In this document: piece after piece, positions 15,752 to 24,117 of the stretch
Position numbering within the stretch: position 1 is the stretch's first letter
Layout: every line of letters starts with the position of its first letter
Translations under genes and position numbers: made by a program
The notes under the pieces: model-generated
Databases searched by the model: none
What the model was told of the DNA's origin: nothing
What the model saw: the letters and a program-made list of their open reading frames with translations, nothing else
Source of the DNA: an uncultured Desulfosarcina sp.
GTDB taxonomy: Bacteria; Desulfobacterota; Desulfobacteria; Desulfobacterales; Desulfosarcinaceae
Direction of reading: 5' to 3'
Assembly (NCBI RefSeq): GCF_963668215.1
Contig: NZ_OY764190.1
Coordinates: 4,712,001 to 4,776,000, forward strand
DNA length: 64,000 bases

Positions 15752-16840
15752 TCAGTTTTCGGCCACCACCCGGTTTTTACCGGCTTCTTTGGCTTTGTAC
15801 AGGCACCGGTCGGCCCGCTCCACCAGCGTTTTTACCGTGTCGCCATCGCAGTAGGCGCAAACGCCGATGCTGACGGTGATGGAGACAACATCGGCTTTCG
15901 GGGAGTCGTCGGCAGCATAGCGGGCGCTGGCGATAGTCTTGCAGAGGTGTTTGGCTTTTTTCTTGGCGTTTCGAAGAGATGCCCCGGGCAGGATGAGGGT
16001 AAATTCCTCGCCACCGTAACGGGCCAGAAAATCGCCGCTTCTCACCGAGGCCCGGCATTTTTCGGCAAAGGCTATCAGCATCCGATCTCCCACGGTATGG
16101 CCGTAGGTGTCGTTGAGCTTTTTGAAGTCGTCCAGGTCCATCATCAGCAGGGAAAAAGGCTGGCGGGAAATGCTGTTGCGTTCCACCAGACTTCGCAAGT
16201 ACTCGTCCAGGGCTTTGCGGTTGTTCACTCCGGTGAGGCCGTCGGTATTGGCCGAATGCCTGGCCACGTCCAGCTCTTTTTTCAGGCTGTCCACCTGACT
16301 GGACAGTGCGTCGAGGGCTTTCTGGTCCTGCCCCTCCTTTTGGCGGACCATGGCCCGCATGTTCTCCACTTCAAGGACCAGCTCGTTTTTTATGCGCTTG
16401 ATATCGTCAAGACGGGTGATTTCCTCGAATCGTTCTCCCTGGCTTCGGATGCTGCTGTAAAAATCCCGGTTTTCGTTGTCCAGTCCGGTCATGGCCGCTG
16501 TCATCAGGTCGATGATTTCCCTGAATTCGGCTTCGCGTTCGCCGAGATAGGTTTTTTGCCGTTGGATATGGTCCAAAATGCCGGACTTCTGGCGGTCGAA
16601 CTCGGTGAAGATGGCTTTCGTCTTTTCCTCGGCCCGGAATTTTTCCTGGAGGGCTTCAAGCCGAGATTTGAATCGCTCCGAGTCGATTTCCGTGATGTCG
16701 AGCGTATACTCGCGGACGAAAACAAACAGGGCGTTTACACATTCGATCAGCAGATCCATGCGCGGATCGGCGTCCCTGGTTTCTTTTGCCGTTTGATCCG
16801 GGTTGGTGTCGTCGGGATTGGATTTGCCAAACAGTTTCAT
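15752..16840 (-). CDS. Diguanylate cyclase (GGDEF domain) with coiled-coil N-terminus
   Basis: A 362-residue cytoplasmic protein. Residues about 55-195 are heptad-rich and helical, a likely signalling coiled coil without membrane helices. The GGDEF domain spans 197-362 with active-site GGEEF at 276-280, the metal-binding MDLDDFKKLNDTYGH (234-248), and an inhibitory RxxD (Arg267-Asp270) five residues before GGEEF. All signs are of an active cyclase making c-di-GMP from two GTP, with product inhibition. The start overlaps the stop of the flavoprotein gene by 4 bases, so its synthesis is coupled to that gene and may report redox state. Confidence 0.9.
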   Translation of the reverse strand: MKLFGKSNPDDTNPDQTAKETRDADPRMDLLIECVNALFVFVREYTLDITEIDSERFKSRLEALQEKFRAEEKTKAIFTEFDRQKSGILDHIQRQKTYLGEREAEFREIIDLMTAAMTGLDNENRDFYSSIRSQGERFEEITRLDDIKRIKNELVLEVENMRAMVRQKEGQDQKALDALSSQVDSLKKELDVARHSANTDGLTGVNNRKALDEYLRSLVERNSISRQPFSLLMMDLDDFKKLNDTYGHTVGDRMLIAFAEKCRASVRSGDFLARYGGEEFTLILPGASLRNAKKKAKHLCKTIASARYAADDSPKADVVSITVSIGVCAYCDGDTVKTLVERADRCLYKAKEAGKNRVVAEN

Positions 16841-17718
16841 GGCGCTTCATCCTCGTTTTGTCCATGAGAAGTTGTCGTTTGATGGGGCTTGATCCAGGAG
16901 CCTTCCTTCCGGTAGTCGACGGTAATGGGCTTCAGGGTTTTGCGAAGGGACACAAAGCGCTCCTTCATGCCGACGAGCCAGGCTTTGTGGTCCAGGACGT
17001 CCTGGCGGGTCAAAAAGAGCTGGTGGTCGGCTTTTTCAATTTCCATGACCGCGGTGCCGTTTTCCATACGAATGGTGCCGGCGTTGCTGCACAGCATGCA
17101 GCGAACCCTGTCCGGTGCCAGGAATCGGAAAGTATCGCCCCCGCACAGCGGACAGCAGGGCGCCGCCTTGGGAACTCTGGGACCGAACAGGCTTTTGGCC
17201 AGGGATCGGGCGGCCGCACGGTTGTCCTCATTCAAGAAAATTTCGCCGGGCATGGCGCCGTATACCACCCGGGTTTGCCGGACGTCGGCCAGGATCATTT
17301 TTAAAAAGTTTTCGATGCCCAGAAGCGTACTGCCCTCCAGTCCGGGGACGCCGGCGATGGCGACGCCCACGGCCGGTTTGCCCCAGAGGCGGTCCAGGGC
17401 GCCATAAAAGGCCAGTCCGCGGTCCAGAAAACGCTTCAGCGAACTGTGGGCGCCCAGAAAATACGCGGGGGCTGCCAGAATGAGTGCATCCGCAGCAGCG
17501 ATGGCATCCACGACAACGGAACAATCGTCGCCAATGGAGCAGGTACCGTCCCTGAACAGGCAGGCATAGCAGCCCCTGCACGGTTCGATCCGAAAATCGG
17601 TCAATCGCAAAAGACGCAATTCGCAGGGCTGGTCCAGGCCCCGAAAGACCTCTTTGACCATGATTTCGCAATTGCCCAGTCGCCGAGCCGAACCGACGAT
17701 GCCAAGAACCTTTTTCAT
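16837..17718 (-). CDS. NADPH-dependent FMN reductase-type iron-sulfur flavoprotein
   Basis: A 293-residue protein. Residues 1-180 have the flavodoxin-like FMN reductase fold (VLGIVGSARRLGNCEIMV, then LILAAPAYFLGAHSSLKRFLDR). Cys47, Cys50, Cys53 and Cys60 (CRGCYAC then C) form the compact motif that binds a 4Fe-4S cluster in iron-sulfur flavoproteins. A further Cys189/192/207/210 set (CPLC, CMLC) is a zinc-ribbon or rubredoxin-like addition. Such proteins carry single electrons in anaerobes. It overlaps the diguanylate cyclase by 4 bases and its start touches the SPFH gene stop, so 15752-19037 reads as one operon. Confidence 0.8.
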   Translation of the reverse strand: MKKVLGIVGSARRLGNCEIMVKEVFRGLDQPCELRLLRLTDFRIEPCRGCYACLFRDGTCSIGDDCSVVVDAIAAADALILAAPAYFLGAHSSLKRFLDRGLAFYGALDRLWGKPAVGVAIAGVPGLEGSTLLGIENFLKMILADVRQTRVVYGAMPGEIFLNEDNRAAARSLAKSLFGPRVPKAAPCCPLCGGDTFRFLAPDRVRCMLCSNAGTIRMENGTAVMEIEKADHQLFLTRQDVLDHKAWLVGMKERFVSLRKTLKPITVDYRKEGSWIKPHQTTTSHGQNEDEAP

Positions 17719-18569
17719 TATTTGGCCCCGCTCAGAATACCGCGGATGGCCGTGGGAATTTCGGCCGGCAGGAGGATCACCTTGGCGTTGTCCGAAGTGG
17801 ACAGCCGCTTGATGGCATCCACGTATTTTTCGCCGATCAGGTACATCACGGGGATCTCGTTGTCGCCGATGGCTTCGGAAACCTTCTGGATGGCCATCTG
17901 GCTGGCCTCGGCCAGCACCACCTTGGCCTTGGCATCGCGTTTGGAGGCTTCCAACCGTCCGTCGGCTTCCAGAACCGCGGCGGCTTTTTCCCCGTCGGCC
18001 CGGGTCACCGTGGCCCGTCTCTGGCGTTCGGCCGCGGCCTGTTCTTCCATGGCGGCCTGCATGGTCGGCGAGGGGTTGATGTCCTGGATTTCGACGGTTT
18101 TCATGGTGATGCCCCAGTCAGAGATGTCGTCGGATATGGCGCTCTTAAGCTTGGCCTTGATCTGGTCGCGGGAAGAGAGCGCGTCGTCCAGGTCCATCTC
18201 TCCGATGATGGAACGCAGCGATGTCTGCACCAGATTCTGAATGGCAATCTGGTAATTCTCTACGCCGTAAACGGCCTTCTCTGGTGAGACGATGTTGATG
18301 TAAGCAACGGCATTGGCGATAATCACGGCATTGTCCCGGGTGATGACCTCCTGGGAAGGGATGTCCAGAACGATGTCCTTCGTGGTCACCTTGTAGGCCA
18401 CCGAATCGATATAGGGGATGATGATGTTGAGGCCCGGACCGAGAGTCTTATGATATTTGCCGAGCCGCTGGACCACATGCTTGCTGCCCTGGGGGACGAT
18501 GCGGACACCCAGAACAAGGGTAACGATCACCAGGACCACGAAAACGGCAACAACGATCAAACCTTCCAT
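17718..18569 (-). CDS. SPFH/band-7 protein (stomatin/QmcA-like)
   Basis: A 283-residue protein starting at ATG 18569 behind GGAGG. One N-terminal membrane helix (about residues 3-23) is followed by the SPFH domain (VPQGSKHVVQRLGKYHKTLGPGLN, IPSQEVITRDNAVI, DDALSSRDQI) and a charged helical region with Ala/Glu/Arg repeats (QAAMEEQAAAERQRRA). Family role: scaffold of membrane microdomains, oligomeric, often partnered with an NfeD protein and with membrane proteases. The nfeD-like gene lies 15 bases upstream on the same strand, matching the standard partner pair. Confidence 0.9.
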   Translation of the reverse strand: MEGLIVVAVFVVLVIVTLVLGVRIVPQGSKHVVQRLGKYHKTLGPGLNIIIPYIDSVAYKVTTKDIVLDIPSQEVITRDNAVIIANAVAYINIVSPEKAVYGVENYQIAIQNLVQTSLRSIIGEMDLDDALSSRDQIKAKLKSAISDDISDWGITMKTVEIQDINPSPTMQAAMEEQAAAERQRRATVTRADGEKAAAVLEADGRLEASKRDAKAKVVLAEASQMAIQKVSEAIGDNEIPVMYLIGEKYVDAIKRLSTSDNAKVILLPAEIPTAIRGILSGAK

Positions 18570-18584
18570 GTTATCCTCCAATAA

Positions 18585-19037
18585 TTATGATTTTTTGACG
18601 ATCAGGGTATTGCCCGAGATGTCGGCGACGGAAACCCGATCACCGAGGGAGACGGATGCGTCGCAGATAAACGGCCACTCGTCGGAACCCAAAAGCGGCG
18701 TGGCAAAGCGGACCAGGCCCCGGCGTCCATCGGTCGGCTCCCGGATGACCTGACCGGTCTCGCCAAGGGCGGCTTCGCGGGAGATTCCCGCCTTGGTTCG
18801 GTCGGCCATCTGCGGTCGAATGAATTTGAACCACAGGAAAGTGAATGCACAGGAGGCGATCGCCCAGACGAACAGCTGCCAGGAGAAACTGATGTCCGGG
18901 GCGATCAGCATCAGGCCCGCGACCAACAGGCCGCCCAGGCCGAACCAGAAGATGGTGAAGCTGGGAACGAAGAGTTCGGCCATGATGAGCACCATGCCGA
19001 ACACCAGCCAGTGCCAGTATTGAATGTGAATATCCAT
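18585..19037 (-). CDS. NfeD-like membrane protein
   Basis: A 150-residue protein started at ATG 19037 (AGGAAG upstream). Three hydrophobic helices lie within about residues 8-85 (HWLVFGMVLIMAELFVP, FWFGLGGLLVAGLMLIA, LFVWAIASCAFTFLWF), followed by a C-terminal OB-fold domain (LGETGQVIREPTDGRRG, then GDRVSVADISGNTLIV). This is the short NfeD form (YbbK-like) that partners SPFH proteins in membrane quality control. It is the first gene of the pair and of the operon reaching down to 15752. Confidence 0.88.
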   Translation of the reverse strand: MDIHIQYWHWLVFGMVLIMAELFVPSFTIFWFGLGGLLVAGLMLIAPDISFSWQLFVWAIASCAFTFLWFKFIRPQMADRTKAGISREAALGETGQVIREPTDGRRGLVRFATPLLGSDEWPFICDASVSLGDRVSVADISGNTLIVKKS

Positions 19038-19280
19038 ACAGCTTCCTGAATCGGGTTGACGGTTGGAAAATGCGTCGATGCGCATACCGGGATTATCGAT
19101 CGCCTGCATCTATTGCGGCCGATTCCCGTTTCCGGCATTATATAAATATCGGCCGTTTTTCCACGGACAAAAGGGATTCTGTCGGGATTTTACATCTGCC
19201 CGTAAAGTGTATCATTAGCATAAATGGTAAGTTGGGAAAAGCTGAGGTTCACGTTTCAGATGAAGCCTAAAAGATATAAT

Positions 19281-19537
19281 GTTCGGCTCCACACGGTAAC
19301 CGCATTTGGATTGGACATCATATCAAAGCATCATCTTTTCCCCCTCACCCTGTCCCTCTCCCCAATGGGGCGAGGGGACGTTTGGATGAGGCTGTACGTT
19401 ATAAAACATTATGGTTCGGGCAGTCATTGATATTCCGCAATCACCGGCAAGCGCTCCCTCGCCCCTTGAGGGGAGAGGGTCGGGGTGAGGGGTGATGAAT
19501 AAGGCACATTTTCAAATGCGGTTACCCTGTTCGGCCC
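19281..19537. repeat. MITE-like inverted-repeat element
   Basis: A 257-base element made of nested inverted repeats, in the 615-base gap (19038-19652) between nfeD and the MBL gene. Outer arms: GGTAACCGCATTTG at 19295-19308 and its complement CAAATGCGGTTACC at 19513-19526, with GTTCGG outside. Inner arms of about 42 bases: 19339-19380 (CCCCTCACCCTGTCCCTCTC and on) and 19451-19493, near-perfect complements, each holding its own small palindrome (CCCCAATGGGG; CCCCTTGAGGGG). No coding frame lies within. It looks like a non-autonomous mobile element or a large REP-type hairpin; nothing else is seen in the gap. Confidence 0.65.
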
Positions 19538-19652
19538 AACGTTCAGGTTGATCAAACTTTTCGACTCGTCTATAGTAGCCTTTCGATTTCGTCAGGGTTC
19601 CCGTTTCCTTTTTCGGAGCAACCCCATCTTACAGCAGCACTCGTAGGGGAAA

Positions 19653-20561
19653 ATGGTTGTCAATCAGATCGGAGAGATCGCCAAAGGCGTGAACATGCTG
19701 GGCCATCTTGCCGTGCCGATTTATCTGGTGGACGGCGAAAGGCCGGCGCTTTTCGATGCCGGACTGGCTTTCCTGGCCCCGGACTATGTTCGGCAGATTC
19801 GGCAAATCCTGCAAGGCCGCCATCCGGCCTGGTGTTTTTTAACCCACTCCCATTTCGACCATTGCGGCGCGGTGGCCTATCTAAAAGAGCAATTTCCGGA
19901 AATGAAGGTGGTCTGCTCCGCAAAGGCGGCGGATGTTTTCCAGCGACCCAACGCCATTTCTATGATTTCCGATCTCAACAACTTTGCGGCCGGCATGGCT
20001 GCCGAGTTCGGCGTTCCACAGGGAGAAGCACCGTTTTCGTCTTTTGTTGTGGACGAGATTGCCAGGGAAGGGGACCGGTTTGAAATTTCCCCGGGCAGGA
20101 TCGTCCAGGTAATGGAAACGCCGGGGCACACACGGGATTTTCTCTCCTACTACCTTCCAGGCGAAAAACTGCTGATCGCTTCCGAGGCGTTGGGCACGCC
20201 GGACGAGACCGGCTATATCGTAACCGACTGTCTGGTGGATTACGATGTGCACTACCGGTCCATGGAGCGGTTGAATACGCTGGATGTCGAGACCCTCTGC
20301 CTGGGCCATATTTACGCCTGCACCGGCAGCGATGCCCGGTTGCATATGGACCAATCCCTGGTTCAAAGCCGCCGGTTTCGCCGCATGGCGGAAGACTTTC
20401 TGGATGAGGAGAAAGGGGATGTCCAGGCGGTGATGAAGCGGGTCAAGGCCTTCGAGTGGGATGGCAAACCCGGCATCCGGCAACCCGAGCCGGCCTACGT
20501 GCTCAATCTGGAGGCCCGCATCCAGACGATTCGCAGAAAATGGGAAGAGGAACGGCCATGA
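19653..20561 (+). CDS. MBL-fold metallohydrolase
   Basis: A 302-residue protein of the metallo-beta-lactamase fold. The signature THSHFDHCG has His65, His67, Asp69 and His70 for the two-metal site; ETPGHTRDFLSYY gives the next metal His; CLGHIYACTG carries the last. It is probably a glyoxalase-II-like or thioesterase-like hydrolase; the substrate is not evident. It overlaps pyrD by 4 bases (ATGA), so the two are translationally coupled, though no known pathway links them. The start at 19653 is the first ATG in the frame. Confidence 0.8.
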   Translation: MVVNQIGEIAKGVNMLGHLAVPIYLVDGERPALFDAGLAFLAPDYVRQIRQILQGRHPAWCFLTHSHFDHCGAVAYLKEQFPEMKVVCSAKAADVFQRPNAISMISDLNNFAAGMAAEFGVPQGEAPFSSFVVDEIAREGDRFEISPGRIVQVMETPGHTRDFLSYYLPGEKLLIASEALGTPDETGYIVTDCLVDYDVHYRSMERLNTLDVETLCLGHIYACTGSDARLHMDQSLVQSRRFRRMAEDFLDEEKGDVQAVMKRVKAFEWDGKPGIRQPEPAYVLNLEARIQTIRRKWEEERP

Positions 20562-21478
20562 CTGAACCCAACCTGACCGTCGACCTCGGCGGCCTGAAGC
20601 TTAAAAATCCGGTGATGACCGCTTCGGGCACCTTCGGCTATGCCCGAGAGTTCGAAGCCTACCTGGATTTGAACCGCCTGGGTGCGGTCATCGTCAAGGG
20701 ACTTTCACTGGAACCCTCCAAAGGCAACCCGCCGCCGCGCATTGTGGAGACCGCCTGCGGTATGCTCAACGCCATCGGTTTGGAAAATGTGGGCGTCGAG
20801 GCCTTCATCCGGGAAAAATTGCCGTTTCTGCGTTCCCTTTCCGTACCCACCCTGGCCAATATCTACGGCAAGACCGTGGACGAATATGCTCTGCTGGCTG
20901 AGCGCCTGGAACCGCTGGATGCCGTCAAAGGGGTGGAGGTGAACATCTCGTGCCCCAATGTGAAAGAGGGGGGCGTGGCGTTCGGATCGGACCCTGAAAT
21001 CGCTCGCGAGGTTGTTGCCGCCGTCCGGGAGAAAACGCGCAAACATCTCATGGTGAAGCTTTCTCCCAACGTTACCGACATCGTGAAGATCGCCCGGGCC
21101 GCCGAAGATGCCGGCGCGGACTCCCTTTCGGTGATCAACACCATCACCGGCATAGCCGTGGACCTGGCCACCCGCCGTCCCAAACTGGCCAACATTACCG
21201 GCGGCCTGTCGGGACCGGCCATCAAGCCTGTGGCCCTCCGCATGGTCTGGCAGACGGCTCAGGCCGTCGGGATTCCCGTTGTCGGTGTCGGCGGCATCAT
21301 GACTGCGAAAGATGCCTTGGAATTCATGCTGGTCGGCGCCACTGCCGTTCAGGTGGGAACGGCCAATTTCGTCAATCCCGGCGGAACCATGGAGATTATT
21401 GATGGCATGGCTGCCTGGCTGGCGGAAGAGGGGGTTGGGGATGTGAAGGAGTTGATTGGGGCTTTGAAGACGGGGTGA
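20558..21478 (+). CDS. pyrD: Dihydroorotate dehydrogenase, catalytic subunit (class 1B)
   Basis: A 306-residue FMN enzyme that oxidises dihydroorotate to orotate in pyrimidine synthesis. Visible motifs are NPVMTASGTFGYAREF, the catalytic VEVNISCPNVKEGG with the active-site Cys of class 1 enzymes, KLSPNVTDI, and the C-terminal GVGGIMTAKDALEFMLVGATAVQVGT phosphate-binding part. A Cys rather than Ser base and the length fit PyrD of class 1B, which normally works with the iron-sulfur/FAD subunit PyrK; no pyrK is next to it. The start at 20558 lies in the MBL stop (ATGA), with GAGGAA upstream. Confidence 0.93.
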   Translation: MTEPNLTVDLGGLKLKNPVMTASGTFGYAREFEAYLDLNRLGAVIVKGLSLEPSKGNPPPRIVETACGMLNAIGLENVGVEAFIREKLPFLRSLSVPTLANIYGKTVDEYALLAERLEPLDAVKGVEVNISCPNVKEGGVAFGSDPEIAREVVAAVREKTRKHLMVKLSPNVTDIVKIARAAEDAGADSLSVINTITGIAVDLATRRPKLANITGGLSGPAIKPVALRMVWQTAQAVGIPVVGVGGIMTAKDALEFMLVGATAVQVGTANFVNPGGTMEIIDGMAAWLAEEGVGDVKELIGALKTG

Positions 21479-21496
21479 ATGAGGGATGAGTGAATT

Positions 21497-21527
21497 CACC
21501 GCAGAGACGCAGAGGGCGCAGAGATTT
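21497..21527 (+). repeat. Short GCAGAG repeat between pyrD and the CHI-like gene
   Basis: CACCGCAGAGACGCAGAGGG followed by CGCAGAG: three copies of an 8-9 base unit (CGCAGAG plus one or two bases). Similar tracts occur dispersed in many Desulfobacterota genomes (from memory). About 90 bases further is a possible sigma-70 promoter, TTGCAT, 16 bases, TAAATT (21620-21647), for the next gene. Confidence 0.5.
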
Positions 21528-21747
21528 TAAAAGCTTGATGTGGGATCTGAGATGTAGGCCCCTGCTTCGTAGGAGCGGCCTTTATCTGCGATACTATTTT
21601 ATCGACTTCAAATCAGGCGTTGCATTTTTGTACGAATCGGGTAAATTCGACGACAATGTTGGCAATGGCAACAAAACCCTGATCCGGTTTGGCCCAAGAT
21701 ACCGTTCGATGCTGAAACCATTTCGATACCAATCAAAGGAGAGGATT

Positions 21748-22329
21748 ATGAGCAGAAGAGTGGTTGCATGTGCCGTAGCGTTGTTTTTCGTTTTTGTGAT
21801 GGCCGGTGCCGGTTTTGCCGGGGAAGTCGAAATTCTGGGCGTCAAATTCCCCACCGAGAAGACCATCGAGGGCAAAACCCTCAAACTCAACGGTGTGTCC
21901 TATCTGAAGAAACTTGGATTCGTTAAGGTTTATGCCGTTGGCCTTTACCTGGAAAACCCCAGCAAGGACCCCAAAGAGGTCATCGAATCCGAGCAGGTCA
22001 AATATATGCTCACCCACTACCTGACCAGCAAGGCCACGGCCAAGAAAATCAGCGAGGGTTTCATCGAACTGATGGAAGCCGGCAACCCCAAAGATCTGGT
22101 GGATGCCAACCGCGCCGACATCGAAAAGTACGCCTCCTGGCTGGACAAGGACATGAAACCCGGCCTGACTTCCGAATCACTTTACGTGCCTGGAAAGGGC
22201 ATCACGCTGACTTACCAGGGGCAGGTCAAGGGCACCATTCCCGGAAACACCTTCGCGCAGATGTACTATCGTTATAATGTTGGCGAAAAGGCGGATAAGA
22301 AGATTCGGGAGGGATTGTTAGGTTTGTGA
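21748..22329 (+). CDS. Secreted chalcone-isomerase-like protein
   Basis: A 193-residue protein started at ATG 21748 behind AAAGGAGAGG; the frame is open upstream but without a ribosome site. Residues 1-23 are a signal peptide (VVACAVALFFVFVMAGAGFA). The mature part has the chalcone-isomerase-like pattern of bacteria: VEILGVKFPTEKTIEGKTLKLNGVS, FVKVYAVGLYLENP, GFIELMEAG, GKGITLTYQGQVKGTI and AQMYYRYNVGEK. In bacteria these periplasmic proteins bind small hydrophobic ligands and have no known isomerase activity. It stands alone; the IS pair starts 215 bases downstream. Confidence 0.85.
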   Translation: MSRRVVACAVALFFVFVMAGAGFAGEVEILGVKFPTEKTIEGKTLKLNGVSYLKKLGFVKVYAVGLYLENPSKDPKEVIESEQVKYMLTHYLTSKATAKKISEGFIELMEAGNPKDLVDANRADIEKYASWLDKDMKPGLTSESLYVPGKGITLTYQGQVKGTIPGNTFAQMYYRYNVGEKADKKIREGLLGL

Positions 22330-22566
22330 ATAAATCTAATCCGTTGAGGTTTATATTCTCGTATTGGATACCTATATGTGTTTAGCTGAGGCGTCCAACC
22401 ATATTATTGTTGGCAATATCGCGGCTGGCGGCCCACTATTAGAACCAACAAGAACCATATGATCGATTTCATCTGACGCACTTTCAAAGAACAGGAGATA
22501 AGTTTTGTAGAAAAGACAAATTTAAACAGAGGAAGACGTACTATACCTAAAGTTTCCTATAAAGCA

Positions 22567-23898
22567 TCACGCCGCCATGTGCAGCAGTACGTCCACCAGT
22601 GAATTTATGACGGATATACGTGGGCCAGGGAAAAGCCTACGAAAATTATCGTCCATGGCGGCTTTGGCTATCGATCGGCGAACGTCCGAGAAGGCAAAAT
22701 GGCTCCGGCCATCAACTGCATGCCGACGGGTTGGTGTCTTCTCGGCCCGACTTGCATAGATCCAGGCGACGGTGGTCGCCAACATGCAAAAGTGCAGGTG
22801 GTTGCCGACCGCCTGCGGATGACGGGTTTGCGTTTCGGCACTGCCGATGTCGCGTTTCAGTTCTTTGAACAGGGCTTCGATTTTCCAGCGGGCACCATAA
22901 TACTCAACGATCTGTCGAACGGACAGGGACATGTCGGTTGAGAAAAAAGCCACCCACTGGGTTTGTCGATAAACCCAAACCACTTTGACGGCACAGCGCA
23001 TCGTTTTGAGCATGACCACACGCTCATAGGCCAAGATGGTCCTGTCGCGGCCATACAAATTGACGGTGTATTCCTGTGCCAGAGATCTGTAATACGCAGC
23101 CATCGACGCCGCATTGCCCAATTTCCGGCCGTATTTTCGGGGCCGCCCCACCCGACTGCTGACATGCGGACCGGGCAGATCGAACAGATTGCTGTTCGAT
23201 CTGAGCCGGGAAATCATGTCAATCCATATTCCCAGTCGATCATGCAGCGGCTTCCACAAGCCATTGTTACCGAACCAGGAATCGGTGGTGACGATGATCC
23301 GCTTTCGACCAAAGACCCCGGCAACATCTGTGATCATGTCGACAGCCATGGCCATCTTGCTGGTAAACGCCAATTTCGGCCCGCCTTGGCGATGCATGCG
23401 GGCAATGCTCTTTTTCAGGTGATAGAAGCGGTAGCTCAAGGGCAGGCACGCCCATCGTCCCTTGACGATCTTCAGCAGTCCCACGGTAACGACATTCTGT
23501 GCCCACGGATATTTCGACTGATTCTGTTTGGCAGCATGATCGAATATCTTTTCGCATCCGAAGATTTTCTTGCCCGTTTTGGGGTTGACATAGTCATCCA
23601 GTGCCAGCAACAGCCGCCCGCCGGTCAGTGGTTGGGGAATCATTTTCCACAGCGTCTGCCACAATCGTTTCCATGGTATCTTTGGAGATGCCATGAACGT
23701 GTAGAATCGTTTTCGCCGTATCCCGGTAAAGCCGAACAGGGATCTGAGACACCGGAGGATGCACGATGTCCTGGACGAGGCGAAAGGCACGATGATCGCC
23801 ATGATCGTATAGGTGAACCAGATTCCGCACTCTTGACCTTTTCGAGACTGCGGGAATTCGTTTTTGAGTTTTTCGAGAATGTCGTGTAGGATGAACAT
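22567..23898 (-). CDS. DDE transposase of the outer IS (IS4/IS701-like)
   Basis: A 443-residue transposase started at ATG 23898 (GGGAG upstream); the frame is open 22 codons further. DDE residues are visible: LALDDYVNP (first Asp), IIVTTDSWFGNNG (second Asp) and YYGARWKIEALFKELKRDIG (catalytic Glu in the Y-x2-R-W-x-IE-x-F pattern of the IS4 superfamily). No frameshift or internal stop is seen, so the protein looks intact. Its stop is 22 bases from the left end of the IS. The inner IS1634-like insertion lies about 220 bases upstream of its start and may affect its promoter. Confidence 0.9.
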   Translation of the reverse strand: MFILHDILEKLKNEFPQSRKGQECGIWFTYTIMAIIVPFASSRTSCILRCLRSLFGFTGIRRKRFYTFMASPKIPWKRLWQTLWKMIPQPLTGGRLLLALDDYVNPKTGKKIFGCEKIFDHAAKQNQSKYPWAQNVVTVGLLKIVKGRWACLPLSYRFYHLKKSIARMHRQGGPKLAFTSKMAMAVDMITDVAGVFGRKRIIVTTDSWFGNNGLWKPLHDRLGIWIDMISRLRSNSNLFDLPGPHVSSRVGRPRKYGRKLGNAASMAAYYRSLAQEYTVNLYGRDRTILAYERVVMLKTMRCAVKVVWVYRQTQWVAFFSTDMSLSVRQIVEYYGARWKIEALFKELKRDIGSAETQTRHPQAVGNHLHFCMLATTVAWIYASRAEKTPTRRHAVDGRSHFAFSDVRRSIAKAAMDDNFRRLFPGPRISVINSLVDVLLHMAA

Positions 23899-24117
23899 GC
23901 GAGGCTCCCGGTTTTGGTGTTTTTTTTCGTGGTAGAAGAAGCATACCACAACCGGCCCTCGCATTCAATCATAACTTCCCGTATTTTATACATATTTACG
24001 CTTATCATTAAAAAATCAGCCGAATATGTCCAATGATATCAATGGGTTACAAGGAGCCGCCATTCTATTAACCGCCTGTAATCATTAACAATATTTACAC
24101 GTCGCGAGAATTCTCAA

